DNA of 64,000 nt from positions 407,075 through 471,074 of the forward strand of contig NZ_BMVL01000005.1 in the NCBI RefSeq assembly GCF_014650695.1, read 5' to 3'. Below are positions 1-7,714 of the stretch, piece by piece. The first letter of the stretch is position 1, and each line of letters starts with the position of its first letter. The notes under the pieces were generated by a model. It made no database searches, was not told the origin of the DNA, and worked only from the letters and a program-made list of their open reading frames with translations. Position numbers and translations under genes: made by a program. This DNA is from Streptomyces avidinii. Lineage in GTDB: Bacteria; Actinomycetota; Actinomycetes; Streptomycetales; Streptomycetaceae.

Positions 1-455
1 TGGGCACGGTCGCCGCGCAGTTGGCCGTGGCCCGGGGCATCACCGTCGTCGGAACGGCCGCCGAGCACGACATCGAACGGGTGACCGCGCTGGGAGCCAC
101 GGCCGTCCGTTACGGCGACGGCTGGCCGGAGCGGGTGAAGGCCGCCACCCCTCAGGGGGTGGACTTCGTCCTCGACACCTCCGGCGCCGGCGTGCCGGCA
201 GAATCCGTCGAGCTGACCGGTGACAGCGCACGCGTCCTGACCATCGCCGACATGGCGGCGGCGCAGCACGGCGTGCGCTTCAGCACCGGAAGCGGCGACC
301 GGACCGGGGACGGCCTGCCGGAGCTGGTGGGGCTGGCGGCCGAGGGGAAGCTCTCGGTGCCGGTCTGGCGCACCTATCCGCTGGCGGAAGACGCGCAGGC
401 CCACGCCGACCTGGAGGCCCGCCGCAACCGCGACAAGGCCGTCCTGCTGCCCTGA
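1..455 (+). CDS. Zinc-type alcohol dehydrogenase / quinone oxidoreductase, C-terminal part
   Basis: The reading frame is already open at base 3 and runs to the TGA ending at 455, giving about 150 residues of a longer protein whose N-terminus lies outside the window. The visible part starts inside the NAD(P)H-binding Rossmann fold (GTVAAQLAVARG, the usual nucleotide-binding glycine region). It continues with VDFVLDTSG and ends with the family-typical tail about charging and profit of the cofactor pocket (RRNRDKAVLLP). This matches the medium-chain dehydrogenase/quinone oxidoreductase family, which uses NADPH to reduce quinones or enones in the cytoplasm. The substrate cannot be inferred because the catalytic half is missing. 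The next gene is on the same strand but 208 bases away, so co-transcription is not indicated. Confidence 0.85.
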   Translation, partial: GTVAAQLAVARGITVVGTAAEHDIERVTALGATAVRYGDGWPERVKAATPQGVDFVLDTSGAGVPAESVELTGDSARVLTIADMAAAQHGVRFSTGSGDRTGDGLPELVGLAAEGKLSVPVWRTYPLAEDAQAHADLEARRNRDKAVLLP

Positions 456-627
456 GCCGCGCCGGGAGAGATCCCGCCCGGCCCGTCCACGGCTCAGGAC
501 CGCCCGAGGGTGCGGTTCGCACCGGGGCCGGTCAGCACGGAGGATCCTGCATAGGCGAAGGTGTGTGCGGTTCGCGTCATGTGGAAAACGCTACGAGGGG
601 CCACTGACAACGGCGTTCGCGAACGGC

Positions 628-664
628 GTCGAAGCGTGCGCCGACGCCCTGTAGGGTCCGGCCA
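628..664 (+). promoter_or_regulatory. Putative leaderless promoter of the DUF2804 gene
   Basis: TAGGGT at 652-657 fits the actinomycete -10 pattern. It is followed after six bases by the ATG at 664, the spacing expected when transcription begins at the start codon. GTCGAA at 628-633, eighteen bases upstream, is a weak -35 candidate. No Shine-Dalgarno sequence precedes the ATG. This is motif-based inference only. Confidence 0.4.
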
Positions 665-1712
665 TGGCCACGCACGAACGCGAGATCACCGCTCCCGTCG
701 ACCTGTGCCGCGCCGACGGAAGGATCGACCCGGGCGCGATCGGCTGGTCGCGCCGGCCGCTGCACCGCAGTCGGATATCCGGTTGGGGGCGGACGAAGCG
801 GTGGGAGTACTGGTGCGTGACCACGCCGACCCACCTGGTGGCACTGACCGTGAGCGACCTCGACTACCTGGCCCTGAACTCGATCTACGTTCTGGAATTC
901 GGTGCTGAGGTGCGGGAGTTCGAGCGCACCGCGCTCGTGCCCGGCGGATTCGGCGTCCGCCTCCCCGACACCGTCGCCGGAGCTCCGGAACCGGGGTCTG
1001 CGTCACTTGTGGTCGGACCGCCCCGGCCGGGGGCCGGATACGGATCGAGATCCGCGGCGAGGGCTCCGCCACCCGCCTGCGGGCGCGCTGCAGGGGTCCG
1101 CAGGGCCTCCCGTTGGAGGTGGACCTGCTCGTCGGGATGCCCGCCGGGCACGAGACCCTCTCGGTGGTGGTGCCCTGGGACGAACGCCGCTTCCAGTACA
1201 CCTCCAAGCACACGGCCCGGCCCGCGTCCGGCACGGTGCGCATCGGCGGCGACGTGCTGGCGTTCGGCGAGGGTGCCTGGGGCACCCTCGACCACGGACG
1301 GGGCCGGTGGCCCCGCTCGGTCGCCTGGAACTGGGGCGCTGCCTCCGGCCGCACGGACGGCCGCACCGTCGGGCTGCAGTTCGGCGGCCGCTGGACGCGC
1401 GGCACCGGCGCGACGGAGAACGCGGTGTGCGTGGACGGCCGGATCAGCAAGATCGGCCAGGAGCTCCAGTGGCACTGGTCCCGCGGCGACCACCTGGCAC
1501 CGTGGTCGATCCGCAGCCCTGAACCGGCGGGGGTGGACCTGGTGTTCACGCCGTTCCACAACCGGTCCACCCGCACCGACATCGGCCTCCTCGCCAACCG
1601 CACCGATCAGTGCTTCGGCCACTACACGGGCTCGATCCGCACGGACGACGGCGAGCGGATCGTGGTGGACCGGCTGCTGGGCTGGGCCGAGGACGTCCGC
1701 ATGCGTTGGTAG
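664..1712 (+). pseudogene. DUF2804 domain protein, interrupted by a frameshift
   Basis: Two overlapping frames together give one DUF2804 protein. The N-terminal piece from ATG 664 contains the conserved PLHRSRISGWGRTKRWEYW and the LDYLALNSIYVLEFG segment. The C-terminal piece, open from about 1020 to the stop at 1712, contains RIRIEIRGEGSATRLRARC, PLEVDLLVG and ends near VVDRLLGWAEDVRMRW. The switch from frame 1 to frame 3 must fall between about 985 and 1033, where the sequence has a run of C and G (CCCCGGCCGGGGG at 1021-1033). Joined, the product would be about 349 residues, a normal length for the family, whose function is unknown. It may be a genuine recent pseudogene or a homopolymer sequencing error; nothing else in the gene is damaged. 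Confidence 0.8.
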
Positions 1713-1849
1713 CCCCGGCCACGTGCACCCGCGGCAGAGGTGGTCCGGGCGGGTGGGCTCGTGATCGAGCAGCGGATCCACGGCCTGCTCGCCGAAATCG
1801 ACGTTCCGGCATCGGCGTGAGCGCCGCCGAGCGGCCGTGAGGGGTTCCG

Positions 1850-1885
1850 CCATTCTATTTCCAATCTGCGTTGTTCCTAGAATGG
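1850..1885 (+). promoter_or_regulatory. Inverted-repeat operator over the promoter of the ArsR/SufR-like regulator
   Basis: CCATTCTA (1850-1857) and TAGAATGG (1878-1885) form a perfect 8-base inverted repeat with a 20-base spacer. The right arm includes TAGAAT (1878-1883), an almost ideal -10 hexamer six bases from the GTG at 1890. A protein bound here would cover the promoter of the regulator gene itself, suggesting autoregulation. A shorter TTCTA/TAGAA pair with nearly the same spacing precedes the next gene. Confidence 0.6.
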
Positions 1886-1889
1886 TCGC

Positions 1890-2582
1890 GTGAAGGACAT
1901 CGATGCGATCGCGGCGCTGCAGGATCCGGTGCGGCGGCGCCTGTACGAGTACGTGGCGGCACAGGGCCGTGAGGTCGGCCGCAACGAAGCCGCCGAGGCG
2001 GCCGGGGTGGCGCGCACGCTCGCCGCGCACCATCTGGACAAACTGGTTCAGGCCGGGCTGCTGGAGAGCGGCAGTCGCCGTCTGACGGGTCGCTCGGGTC
2101 CGGGGGCCGGCCGCCCGGCCAAGGTGTACACGCGAGCGCGGGCCGAGCGGTCGGTGTCGCTGCCCGCGCGCGACTACCGGACCGCCGCCGAGCTGCTCGC
2201 GGAGGCGGCCGAGGAGGTCGGGCTGGACGCGGTGCTGTGCGCGTCCGCACGCCGCCGGGGCGAGGCCCTGCGCGGCTCTGCGGCCCCCTGTGGTGGCCTC
2301 GCGGAGGCCATGGAGGTGCTGGCCGCCCGCGGCTACGAGCCGCACCTGGAAGGCGGCAAGGATGTCCAGGACGCCGAGGGGGAGGCCGCCGCGCGCGTCG
2401 TCCGGATGCGCAACTGCCCCTTCCATGCCGTGGCCGAACGCTTCCCGCCGCTCGTCTGCGGCATGAATCTCGCGCTGCTGGAGGGGCTGCTCGGTGCGGA
2501 CGGTCCCGTCCGGGCCCGCATGGACGCCCGGCCGGGGGAGTGCTGCGTGGTGGTGGAGGCTTCTAAAAACAAAAATGATTGA
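1890..2582 (+). CDS. ArsR-type winged-helix regulator with cysteine-rich C-terminal domain (SufR-like)
   Basis: This is a cytoplasmic DNA-binding regulator of 230 residues. Residues about 1-75 form a winged helix-turn-helix (DPVRRRLYEYVA, then ARTLAAHHLDKLVQAGLLE). The C-terminal half carries cysteines in RNCPF, LVCGM and GECCV, spaced C-X13-C-X27-CC. That resembles the Fe-S-binding cysteines of the SufR branch of COG2345 regulators, although the ligand here is unproven. The GTG at 1890 lies six bases after a TAGAAT -10 box with no ribosome binding site, so the mRNA is probably leaderless. The DUF3291 gene follows 32 bases downstream behind its own promoter, and a similar inverted repeat at both promoters suggests that this protein controls both genes. 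The last codons (SKNKND) are unusually AT-rich because they overlap that promoter. Confidence 0.85.
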   Translation: MKDIDAIAALQDPVRRRLYEYVAAQGREVGRNEAAEAAGVARTLAAHHLDKLVQAGLLESGSRRLTGRSGPGAGRPAKVYTRARAERSVSLPARDYRTAAELLAEAAEEVGLDAVLCASARRRGEALRGSAAPCGGLAEAMEVLAARGYEPHLEGGKDVQDAEGEAAARVVRMRNCPFHAVAERFPPLVCGMNLALLEGLLGADGPVRARMDARPGECCVVVEASKNKND

Positions 2583-2608
2583 CATAGAAAACGGCGCCGT
2601 GCTGGGAT
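2561..2608 (+). promoter_or_regulatory. Leaderless promoter and TTCTA/TAGAA half-sites of the DUF3291 gene
   Basis: TTGACA at 2579-2584 is a perfect -35 and overlaps the regulator's stop codon. TGGGAT at 2603-2608, after an 18-base spacer, is the likely -10, and the ATG at 2615 follows six bases later. TTCTA (2561-2565) and TAGAA (2585-2589), 19 bases apart, flank the -35 and repeat the core of the inverted repeat upstream of the regulator gene. Local AT richness is high for this DNA. Confidence 0.6.
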
Positions 2609-2614
2609 GAGGCC

Positions 2615-3103
2615 ATGACCGCATCCCCGCATGCCACCCACCACCTCGCCCAGCTCAACGTCGCCACGCTCCGTCACCCCCTCGACGATCCGCGCACGGC
2701 GCCGTTCGTCGAGATGCTCGATCCGGTCAACGCCGCCGCCGACGCCGCGCCCGGCTTCGTCTGGCGGCTCGTGGAGGAGGGCGCCGGCGACGCCACCGGC
2801 CTGCGCCCGGCGGGTGAGCGCGTCATCGTCAACCTTTCGGTGTGGGAGACCCAGGAGGCGCTGTGGGACTTCGCCTACCGCAGCGGGCACCTGGAGGTGA
2901 TGCGGCAGCGCCGCGACTGGTTCGAGCGGCACGTCGAGGCGCACCTGGTCCTCTGGTGGGTACCCGCCGGGCACCTCCCGACCGTCGGTGAGTCCCTGGA
3001 ACGGCTGGCGGAGCTGCGGGCGCACGGCCCGTCCCCGCGTGCGTTCACCTTCACCTCCTCCTACACCGCCGGCGAGGCCGCACCGCACCTCCGACCGGCG
3101 TAG
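2615..3103 (+). CDS. DUF3291 domain protein
   Basis: The 162-residue protein matches the DUF3291 family, a dimeric alpha/beta-barrel (monooxygenase-like ferredoxin fold) group of unknown activity. Characteristic features are the opening HLAQLNVATL, the central VNAAADAAPGFVWRL, the VIVNLSVWET strand and the HLVLWWVPAGHLPT segment near residue 115. No signal peptide or membrane helix is visible. The start ATG has no ribosome binding site but sits at the predicted transcription start. It is probably regulated by the preceding ArsR/SufR-like protein through the shared half-sites. A role in redox or heme-related chemistry would fit the fold but is not shown by the sequence. Confidence 0.85.
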   Translation: MTASPHATHHLAQLNVATLRHPLDDPRTAPFVEMLDPVNAAADAAPGFVWRLVEEGAGDATGLRPAGERVIVNLSVWETQEALWDFAYRSGHLEVMRQRRDWFERHVEAHLVLWWVPAGHLPTVGESLERLAELRAHGPSPRAFTFTSSYTAGEAAPHLRPA

Positions 3104-3194
3104 TCCGTGATCCGGCCCCGTCGCGGCGATGAGTCCGGGGGCGCCCGCAGGTCTATCCCTATGACGGAGACAACCGACTCACCGGGAGTACGCC

Positions 3195-3839
3195 ATGGGC
3201 CACATCCACCTCGAACTGTTCGCGACCCTCGACCTCGTCGGGCAGGCGCCCGGCGGTCCCGACGAGGACCCCGCGGGGTTCCCGTTCGGCGGCTGGCAGG
3301 CGCCCCTGCTGGACGAGGTCGCCGGGGCCCAGGTCGGTGCCGCGTACGAGGGCACGGACGCCCTCCTGCTCGGCCGGCGGACGTACGACATCTTCGCGGC
3401 CTACTGGCCCCACCAGAAGGGCGGCGAGGACGGCGAGATCGCCACGCTCTACAACAGCGTCCCGAAGTACGTGGCTTCCCGCGGCAGGCCCGACCTCTCG
3501 TGGGCCGGGTCCACGCAGCTCGGCCCGGACCTCGCCGGCGCGGTCCGTGAGATCCGTGAACGGCACCGGAACGTGAAGGTCGTCGGGAGCCTGAACCTCG
3601 TGCAGACCCTCCTGCGCGAGAAGCTCTTCGACCGTATCGACCTCTGGCTGCACCCGATCGTGCTCGGCGTCGGGAAGAAGGTGTTCGAGGACGGCGCGGT
3701 ACCCACCAACGTCACGCTCCTCGCGCCGCCGGTGGCCGGACCGAAAGGCACCGTGTACCTGCGCTACGGGCTGGCCGACGGGATTCCCGCGACGGGGGAC
3801 ATGAGCGCCCCCGACCGCGGTCTCGGAAGCGACGGCTGA
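3195..3839 (+). CDS. Dihydrofolate-reductase-like protein (RibD C-terminal family)
   Basis: This 214-residue cytoplasmic protein has the DHFR/RibD-C fold. Key segments are ELFATLDLVGQAPGG at the N-terminus, ALLLGRRTYDIFAAYWP (the LGRxTY dinucleotide-contact motif, about residues 56-72), VVGSLNLVQTLL and LWLHPIVLGVGKKVF. These domains bind NADPH and reduce pterin- or riboflavin-pathway-like substrates, but most stand-alone actinomycete copies have no known substrate. A GGGAG ribosome binding site lies six bases before the ATG at 3195. A strong hairpin follows at 3874, so the gene is probably transcribed alone. Confidence 0.88.
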   Translation: MGHIHLELFATLDLVGQAPGGPDEDPAGFPFGGWQAPLLDEVAGAQVGAAYEGTDALLLGRRTYDIFAAYWPHQKGGEDGEIATLYNSVPKYVASRGRPDLSWAGSTQLGPDLAGAVREIRERHRNVKVVGSLNLVQTLLREKLFDRIDLWLHPIVLGVGKKVFEDGAVPTNVTLLAPPVAGPKGTVYLRYGLADGIPATGDMSAPDRGLGSDG

Positions 3840-3873
3840 AGCCCTCCGCGCCGGCCGGCCGCTCGGCAGTACG

Positions 3874-3902
3874 GCCCGCGTCGTACGTCGTACGACGCGG
3901 GC
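3874..3902 (+). terminator. Rho-independent-type hairpin after the DHFR-like gene
   Basis: GCCCGCGTCGTAC (3874-3886) pairs perfectly with GTACGACGCGGGC (3890-3902), a 13-base stem with a three-base loop, 35 bases after the stop codon. There is no T-run, which is usual for actinomycete terminators. Confidence 0.65.
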
Positions 3903-3999
3903 CCGGCCACGGCTCGGCGGGACGGTACCGCGGGCCCGGCATACGCTGGTTCGGGGGGCCGAGATCCGGGCGGCGACGCATGCCGGAAGGGACGCCCTG

Positions 4000-5841
4000 A
4001 TGGACGAGTACCCGCTGATCGAGAACCACGGCCTGATAGGTGATCTGCAGACCGCGGCGCTGGTGACCTCCGACGGAACGGTCGACTGGTTCTGCTGCCC
4101 GCGTTTCGATTCGCCCAGCGTGTTCGGAGCCCTTCTGGACAAGGGCAAGGGTGGCCATTGCACGGTCCGCCCGGCCCACACGACGTACGCGACCAAACAG
4201 TTGTACCTGCCCGACACCGCGGTCCTGGTGACCCGCTTCATGACCGAGGCCGGCGCCGGCGAGGTGATCGACTTCATGCCGCTGACCGGCACCACGGTCA
4301 CCGACCGGCACCGGCTGGTCCGCATGGTCCGCTGCGTGCGCGGCAGCATGACCTTCGAAGTCGACATCGCGCCCCGGTTCGACTACGGGCGCAAATCGCA
4401 CGAACTGCACACCACCGAGAACGGGGCGGTGTTCACCGCCGACGGCACGACCCTGACCGTGCACCCCATCCGGGAACCGGACGACGAGCGACTGGGCCGC
4501 CTCCTCACGGGTGACCACGACCTGCGTCTCACCCTGAACCTGCAGGCAGGGCAGCAGCGCGGGCTGATGCTGGAGTCCGCCGCCGACGGCCCGCCCCGGC
4601 AGATCCGCCTCGCCGAGTACGAGGAGATCTTCCACGCCACCATCGGCTTCTGGCGGTCCTGGCTGAGCACCTCCCGCTACACCGGCCGCTGGCGCGAGGC
4701 GGTGGAGCGCTCCGCCGTGACCCTGAAGCTGATGACCTACGCCCCCACCGGCGCCGTGGTCGCCGCCCCCACCACCGGCCTGCCCGAGCAGCTCGGCGGC
4801 GAGCGCAACTGGGACTACCGCTACACGTGGATCCGGGACGCCTCGTTCTCCGTGTACGCCCTGCTCGGCATGGGGTTCACGGAGGAGGCGAGGGCGTTCA
4901 TCGGGTGGCTCGGCGACCGGATCGAGGAACGGGCGGGCGATGAGGGGGACACCGGGCCGCTGAACATCATGTACGCGGTCGACGGCTCCTCCGACCTGAA
5001 GGAGGAGACCCTGGACCACTGGGAGGGCTACGAAGGCTCGGCGCCCGTCCGCATCGGGAACGGAGCGGCCACCCAGCTCCAGATGGACATCTACGGCGAG
5101 GCGCTGGACAGCATCTCGTTCGCGCAGGGACACGGCATCCACCTCGGGTACCGCGGATGGACCGGCCTGATCCGCGTGCTGGAGTGGCTGGCGGACCACT
5201 GGGACTCGGCCGACGAGGGCCTGTGGGAGACCCGTGGCGGGGCCCAGGACTTCACCTACGGCCGCGTGATGTCCTGGGTGGCGTTCGACCGTGCGCTGCG
5301 GCTCGCCGACTTCAGCGGCCGCCCCGCCCCGGCACAGCACTGGAGCGCCGCCCGGGACCGGATCTTCCAACAGGTCATGGCGAAGGGATGGAGCCAGGAG
5401 CGCGGCGCGTTCGTCCAGCACTACGGCAGCGGGGTCCTGGACTCCTCGCTCCTGCGCATGCCCACCGTCGGCTTCCTCACTCCCCAGGACCCGATGTGGT
5501 CCTCCACCCTCGACGCGATGGAGCAGGAACTCGTCAGCGACAGCCTGGTGTACCGCTACAACCCGGAGGCGTCGCCGGACGGCCTGCGCGGCTCCGAGGG
5601 CACCTTCTCCCTGTGCACCTTCATGTACGTCGACGCACTCGCCCGGGCCGGACGGATCGACCAGGCCAGGCTCGTCCTGGAGAAGATGCTGGGCTACGCC
5701 AACCACCTCGGCCTGTACTCCGAGGAGATCGACCTCACCGGACGCCAACTGGGCAACTTCCCGCAGGCGTTCACCCACCTCGCCCTCATCGACGCGGCGA
5801 TCACCCTCGACGCGGCCCTGAACCGCGGCTCCGCGCCGTAG
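4000..5841 (+). CDS. Glycoside hydrolase family 15 protein (trehalase/glucoamylase-like)
   Basis: This 613-residue cytoplasmic enzyme has the normal length and order of the GH15 family common in actinomycetes. An N-terminal beta-sandwich (YPLIENHGLIGDLQTAALV, DGTVDWFCCPRFDSPS) precedes an (alpha/alpha)6 barrel. Barrel landmarks are ERNWDYRYTWIRDASF near residue 268, EGYEGSAPVRIGNGA with a likely catalytic glutamate near 345, and EGTFSLCTFMYVDALARAG near 533. Related actinobacterial enzymes cleave trehalose or other alpha-glucosides with inversion; which substrate this one uses cannot be read from the sequence. GAAGGG stands eight bases before the ATG. No signal peptide is present. The gene stands alone, with no trehalose synthesis gene nearby. 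Confidence 0.9.
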   Translation: MDEYPLIENHGLIGDLQTAALVTSDGTVDWFCCPRFDSPSVFGALLDKGKGGHCTVRPAHTTYATKQLYLPDTAVLVTRFMTEAGAGEVIDFMPLTGTTVTDRHRLVRMVRCVRGSMTFEVDIAPRFDYGRKSHELHTTENGAVFTADGTTLTVHPIREPDDERLGRLLTGDHDLRLTLNLQAGQQRGLMLESAADGPPRQIRLAEYEEIFHATIGFWRSWLSTSRYTGRWREAVERSAVTLKLMTYAPTGAVVAAPTTGLPEQLGGERNWDYRYTWIRDASFSVYALLGMGFTEEARAFIGWLGDRIEERAGDEGDTGPLNIMYAVDGSSDLKEETLDHWEGYEGSAPVRIGNGAATQLQMDIYGEALDSISFAQGHGIHLGYRGWTGLIRVLEWLADHWDSADEGLWETRGGAQDFTYGRVMSWVAFDRALRLADFSGRPAPAQHWSAARDRIFQQVMAKGWSQERGAFVQHYGSGVLDSSLLRMPTVGFLTPQDPMWSSTLDAMEQELVSDSLVYRYNPEASPDGLRGSEGTFSLCTFMYVDALARAGRIDQARLVLEKMLGYANHLGLYSEEIDLTGRQLGNFPQAFTHLALIDAAITLDAALNRGSAP

Positions 5842-5909
5842 TTGCAGGGCCGGCGGCGCCGTGGGCCGGGTGGATGACGACCCCGGAGCCGTCCGGTACG
5901 CCCGTCCGG

Positions 5910-6554
5910 TCACGCTCGGGGTGCGGCCTTCTCCAGGTCGTCGATCGTGCCCGACATGACGGTCCGAATGTGTTCGGTGAGGTGGGCCGTCGGCCAGTCC
6001 CACCAGGCGATCGAGAGCAGGCGGACGATGTCCTGTTCGGTGTGCCGCGTACGGATGAGCCCGGCCGGGTTGCCGCCGACGATGCCGTAGTCGGGGACGT
6101 CGTCGACCACGACGGCACCGGAGGCGATGACGGCGCCGTGCCCGATGCGCACCCCGGGCATGACCGTCGTGTTGTGGCCGAACCAGACGTCGTTGCCGAC
6201 GACGGTGTCCCCCCTGGAGGGAAGGCCGGTGAGCAGGTCGAAGTGCTCGGCCCAGGAGCCGCCCATGATGGGGAAGGGGAACGTGGAGGGGCCGTCCATG
6301 CGGTGGTTGGCCCCGTTCATGATGAACCGGACCCCGGTGCCCAGCGCGCAGAACTTCCCGATGACCAGCCGCTCCGGCCCGTAGTGGTAGAGGACGTTCC
6401 TGGTCTCGAACGCGGTCGGGTCCTCCGGGTCGTCGTAGTACGAGTACTCCCCGGCCTCGATCAGCGGTGACTTCAGCAGCGGCTTCAGCAGCACCACGCG
6501 CGGCTGGTCCGGAAACGGGTGGAGGACGGTCGGGTCCGCGGGAAGACGATTCAC
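5910..6554 (-). CDS. CatB-related O-acetyltransferase (hexapeptide repeat, xenobiotic acetyltransferase type)
   Basis: The protein of 214 residues is a left-handed parallel beta-helix acetyltransferase using acetyl-CoA. It shows the family pattern YSYYDDPEDPTAFE, IGKFCALGTGVRFIMNGANH (catalytic His expected in NGANH), then GNDVWFGHNTTVMPGVRIG and VIASGAVVVDDVPDYGIVGG as hexapeptide coils, and a C-terminal helix. Relatives include chloramphenicol (CatB) and streptogramin (Vat) acetyltransferases, but most chromosomal copies have no proven drug substrate, so resistance should not be assumed. The start is taken as the GTG at 6554, just before NRLPADP; the frame stays open upstream into the next gene but without family similarity. 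The ribosome binding site is weak. Confidence 0.85.
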   Translation of the reverse strand: MNRLPADPTVLHPFPDQPRVVLLKPLLKSPLIEAGEYSYYDDPEDPTAFETRNVLYHYGPERLVIGKFCALGTGVRFIMNGANHRMDGPSTFPFPIMGGSWAEHFDLLTGLPSRGDTVVGNDVWFGHNTTVMPGVRIGHGAVIASGAVVVDDVPDYGIVGGNPAGLIRTRHTEQDIVRLLSIAWWDWPTAHLTEHIRTVMSGTIDDLEKAAPRA

Positions 6555-6606
6555 GGCAGTCGCTTTCGAAACGGCGGGCAGTGGCTGGCGAAGGCTCCAT
6601 TCTGCG

Positions 6607-6631
6607 CGTGCCGTGCCGTGCCGTGCGGTGC
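6607..6631. repeat. Short CGTGC pentamer tandem repeat
   Basis: Four perfect CGTGC units (6607-6626) and a fifth variant GGTGC lie in the 116-base gap between the acetyltransferase and cydB genes. The unit is too short for a function to be proposed; it is a possible site of replication slippage. Confidence 0.6.
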
Positions 6632-6670
6632 TTCGGCGATCCGCCGCCGGCTCCGGGACCCGGCGGCCCG

Positions 6671-7714
6671 TCAGCCCTCGCGTTCCGGCCCGCCCCGGCG
6701 CAGGTCCGCGTCGGCTAGGGGTTCCAGTTCGCCGCGGGTGTCGAGCCGGTACAGGAAGGCCACGGCGGGGAAGACCAGGACCGCGGCCACGACGGTCACG
6801 ACGAGCAGCCAGTGCAGAGTGCTGGGTGCCCCCGCCGCCTCGGCCACCGTCAGCCGGCCGGGGATGAGGTACGGGCGCTGCGCCACGCCCCACGCGATCA
6901 CGGCCGAGGCCATGACGCCGACGGCCGCCGGCCGGGACCAAGCCCCGGAGGTGCGCAGCAGCAGCCCTGCCGTCACGAGGGTGGACACCACGGCCACGAT
7001 GACGAAGAAGAGCCCGGCGCCGTGCGTGAGGCCGTGCCACAGATGGGGTGCGTCGCCGTGGGCGACGGTCAGCGTGACCGCTCCCAGCACGGCGAAGGCG
7101 GCGAGGGCGGTCAGGGCCCGCCGCCGGAAGTAGGCGTGCAGGTCGGGGGCTTCGTAGCGGACGGCGTCCGCGGCCAGGAACACCGCCCCCAGCAGCGCCG
7201 TGCCGACGACGGCCAGCAGACCGAAGAAGACGGAGGTCGGGTTGAACCAGGCGTGCGCCGACGGCTCGGTGCCCGGTGCCACGCGCCCCGAGGCGATCCC
7301 GCCCACCGCGGCACCGAGGAAGAACGGGGTGAGGAGCGAGGAGACCGCGAACACGGCGCCGTAGACGCGCCGTCCGGCGAGCCTGCGGGTGGGCTTGCGC
7401 AGCGCGAAGCCGGCACCCCGCAGCACGATGCCGATGGCGGCCAGGGCCAGCGGCAGCCACATCGCGGAGAACACGGTCTGGAAGAACACCGGGAACCCGG
7501 TCCACATGGTGATCAGGACGAAGATCAGCCAGACGTTGTTGACCTCCCAGACCGGGGCCATGGCGTGGTCGATGAGCCACCGGGGGCGCTTCCCGCGTTC
7601 CGCGCCGCCCGCCGTCAGGTCCCAGAACCCCGCGCCGTAGTCGGTACCGCCGGCACAGGTGTAGGCGGCCACCGCGAGGAGCAGGACGGCGGCGACCACG
7701 CCGGCGGCGGTCAC
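6671..7714 (-). CDS. cydB: Cytochrome bd ubiquinol oxidase subunit II
   Basis: This integral membrane subunit (347 residues, about eight to nine hydrophobic helices) partners CydA in the bd-type quinol oxidase, which reduces oxygen to water without pumping protons. Recognisable segments are YTCAGGTDYGAGFWDLTAGG in the first helix region, WEVNNVWLIFVLITMWTGFP, and the C-terminal LHWLLVVTVVAAVLVFPAVA. The GTG start at 7714 overlaps the cydA stop by four bases (GTGA), so translation is coupled to cydA. The frame continues far upstream only as antisense of cydA. No cydDC export genes are present in this window. Confidence 0.93.
   Translation of the reverse strand: MTAAGVVAAVLLLAVAAYTCAGGTDYGAGFWDLTAGGAERGKRPRWLIDHAMAPVWEVNNVWLIFVLITMWTGFPVFFQTVFSAMWLPLALAAIGIVLRGAGFALRKPTRRLAGRRVYGAVFAVSSLLTPFFLGAAVGGIASGRVAPGTEPSAHAWFNPTSVFFGLLAVVGTALLGAVFLAADAVRYEAPDLHAYFRRRALTALAAFAVLGAVTLTVAHGDAPHLWHGLTHGAGLFFVIVAVVSTLVTAGLLLRTSGAWSRPAAVGVMASAVIAWGVAQRPYLIPGRLTVAEAAGAPSTLHWLLVVTVVAAVLVFPAVAFLYRLDTRGELEPLADADLRRGGPEREG

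Noticed and set aside
885-2624. 579-codon minus-strand ORF
   Set aside because: It is antisense to the DUF2804 and regulator genes, lacks any family pattern, and is the usual GC-skew shadow of high-GC coding DNA. The same reasoning removes other long antisense frames such as 3712-6600, 10267-13266 and 20751-22826.
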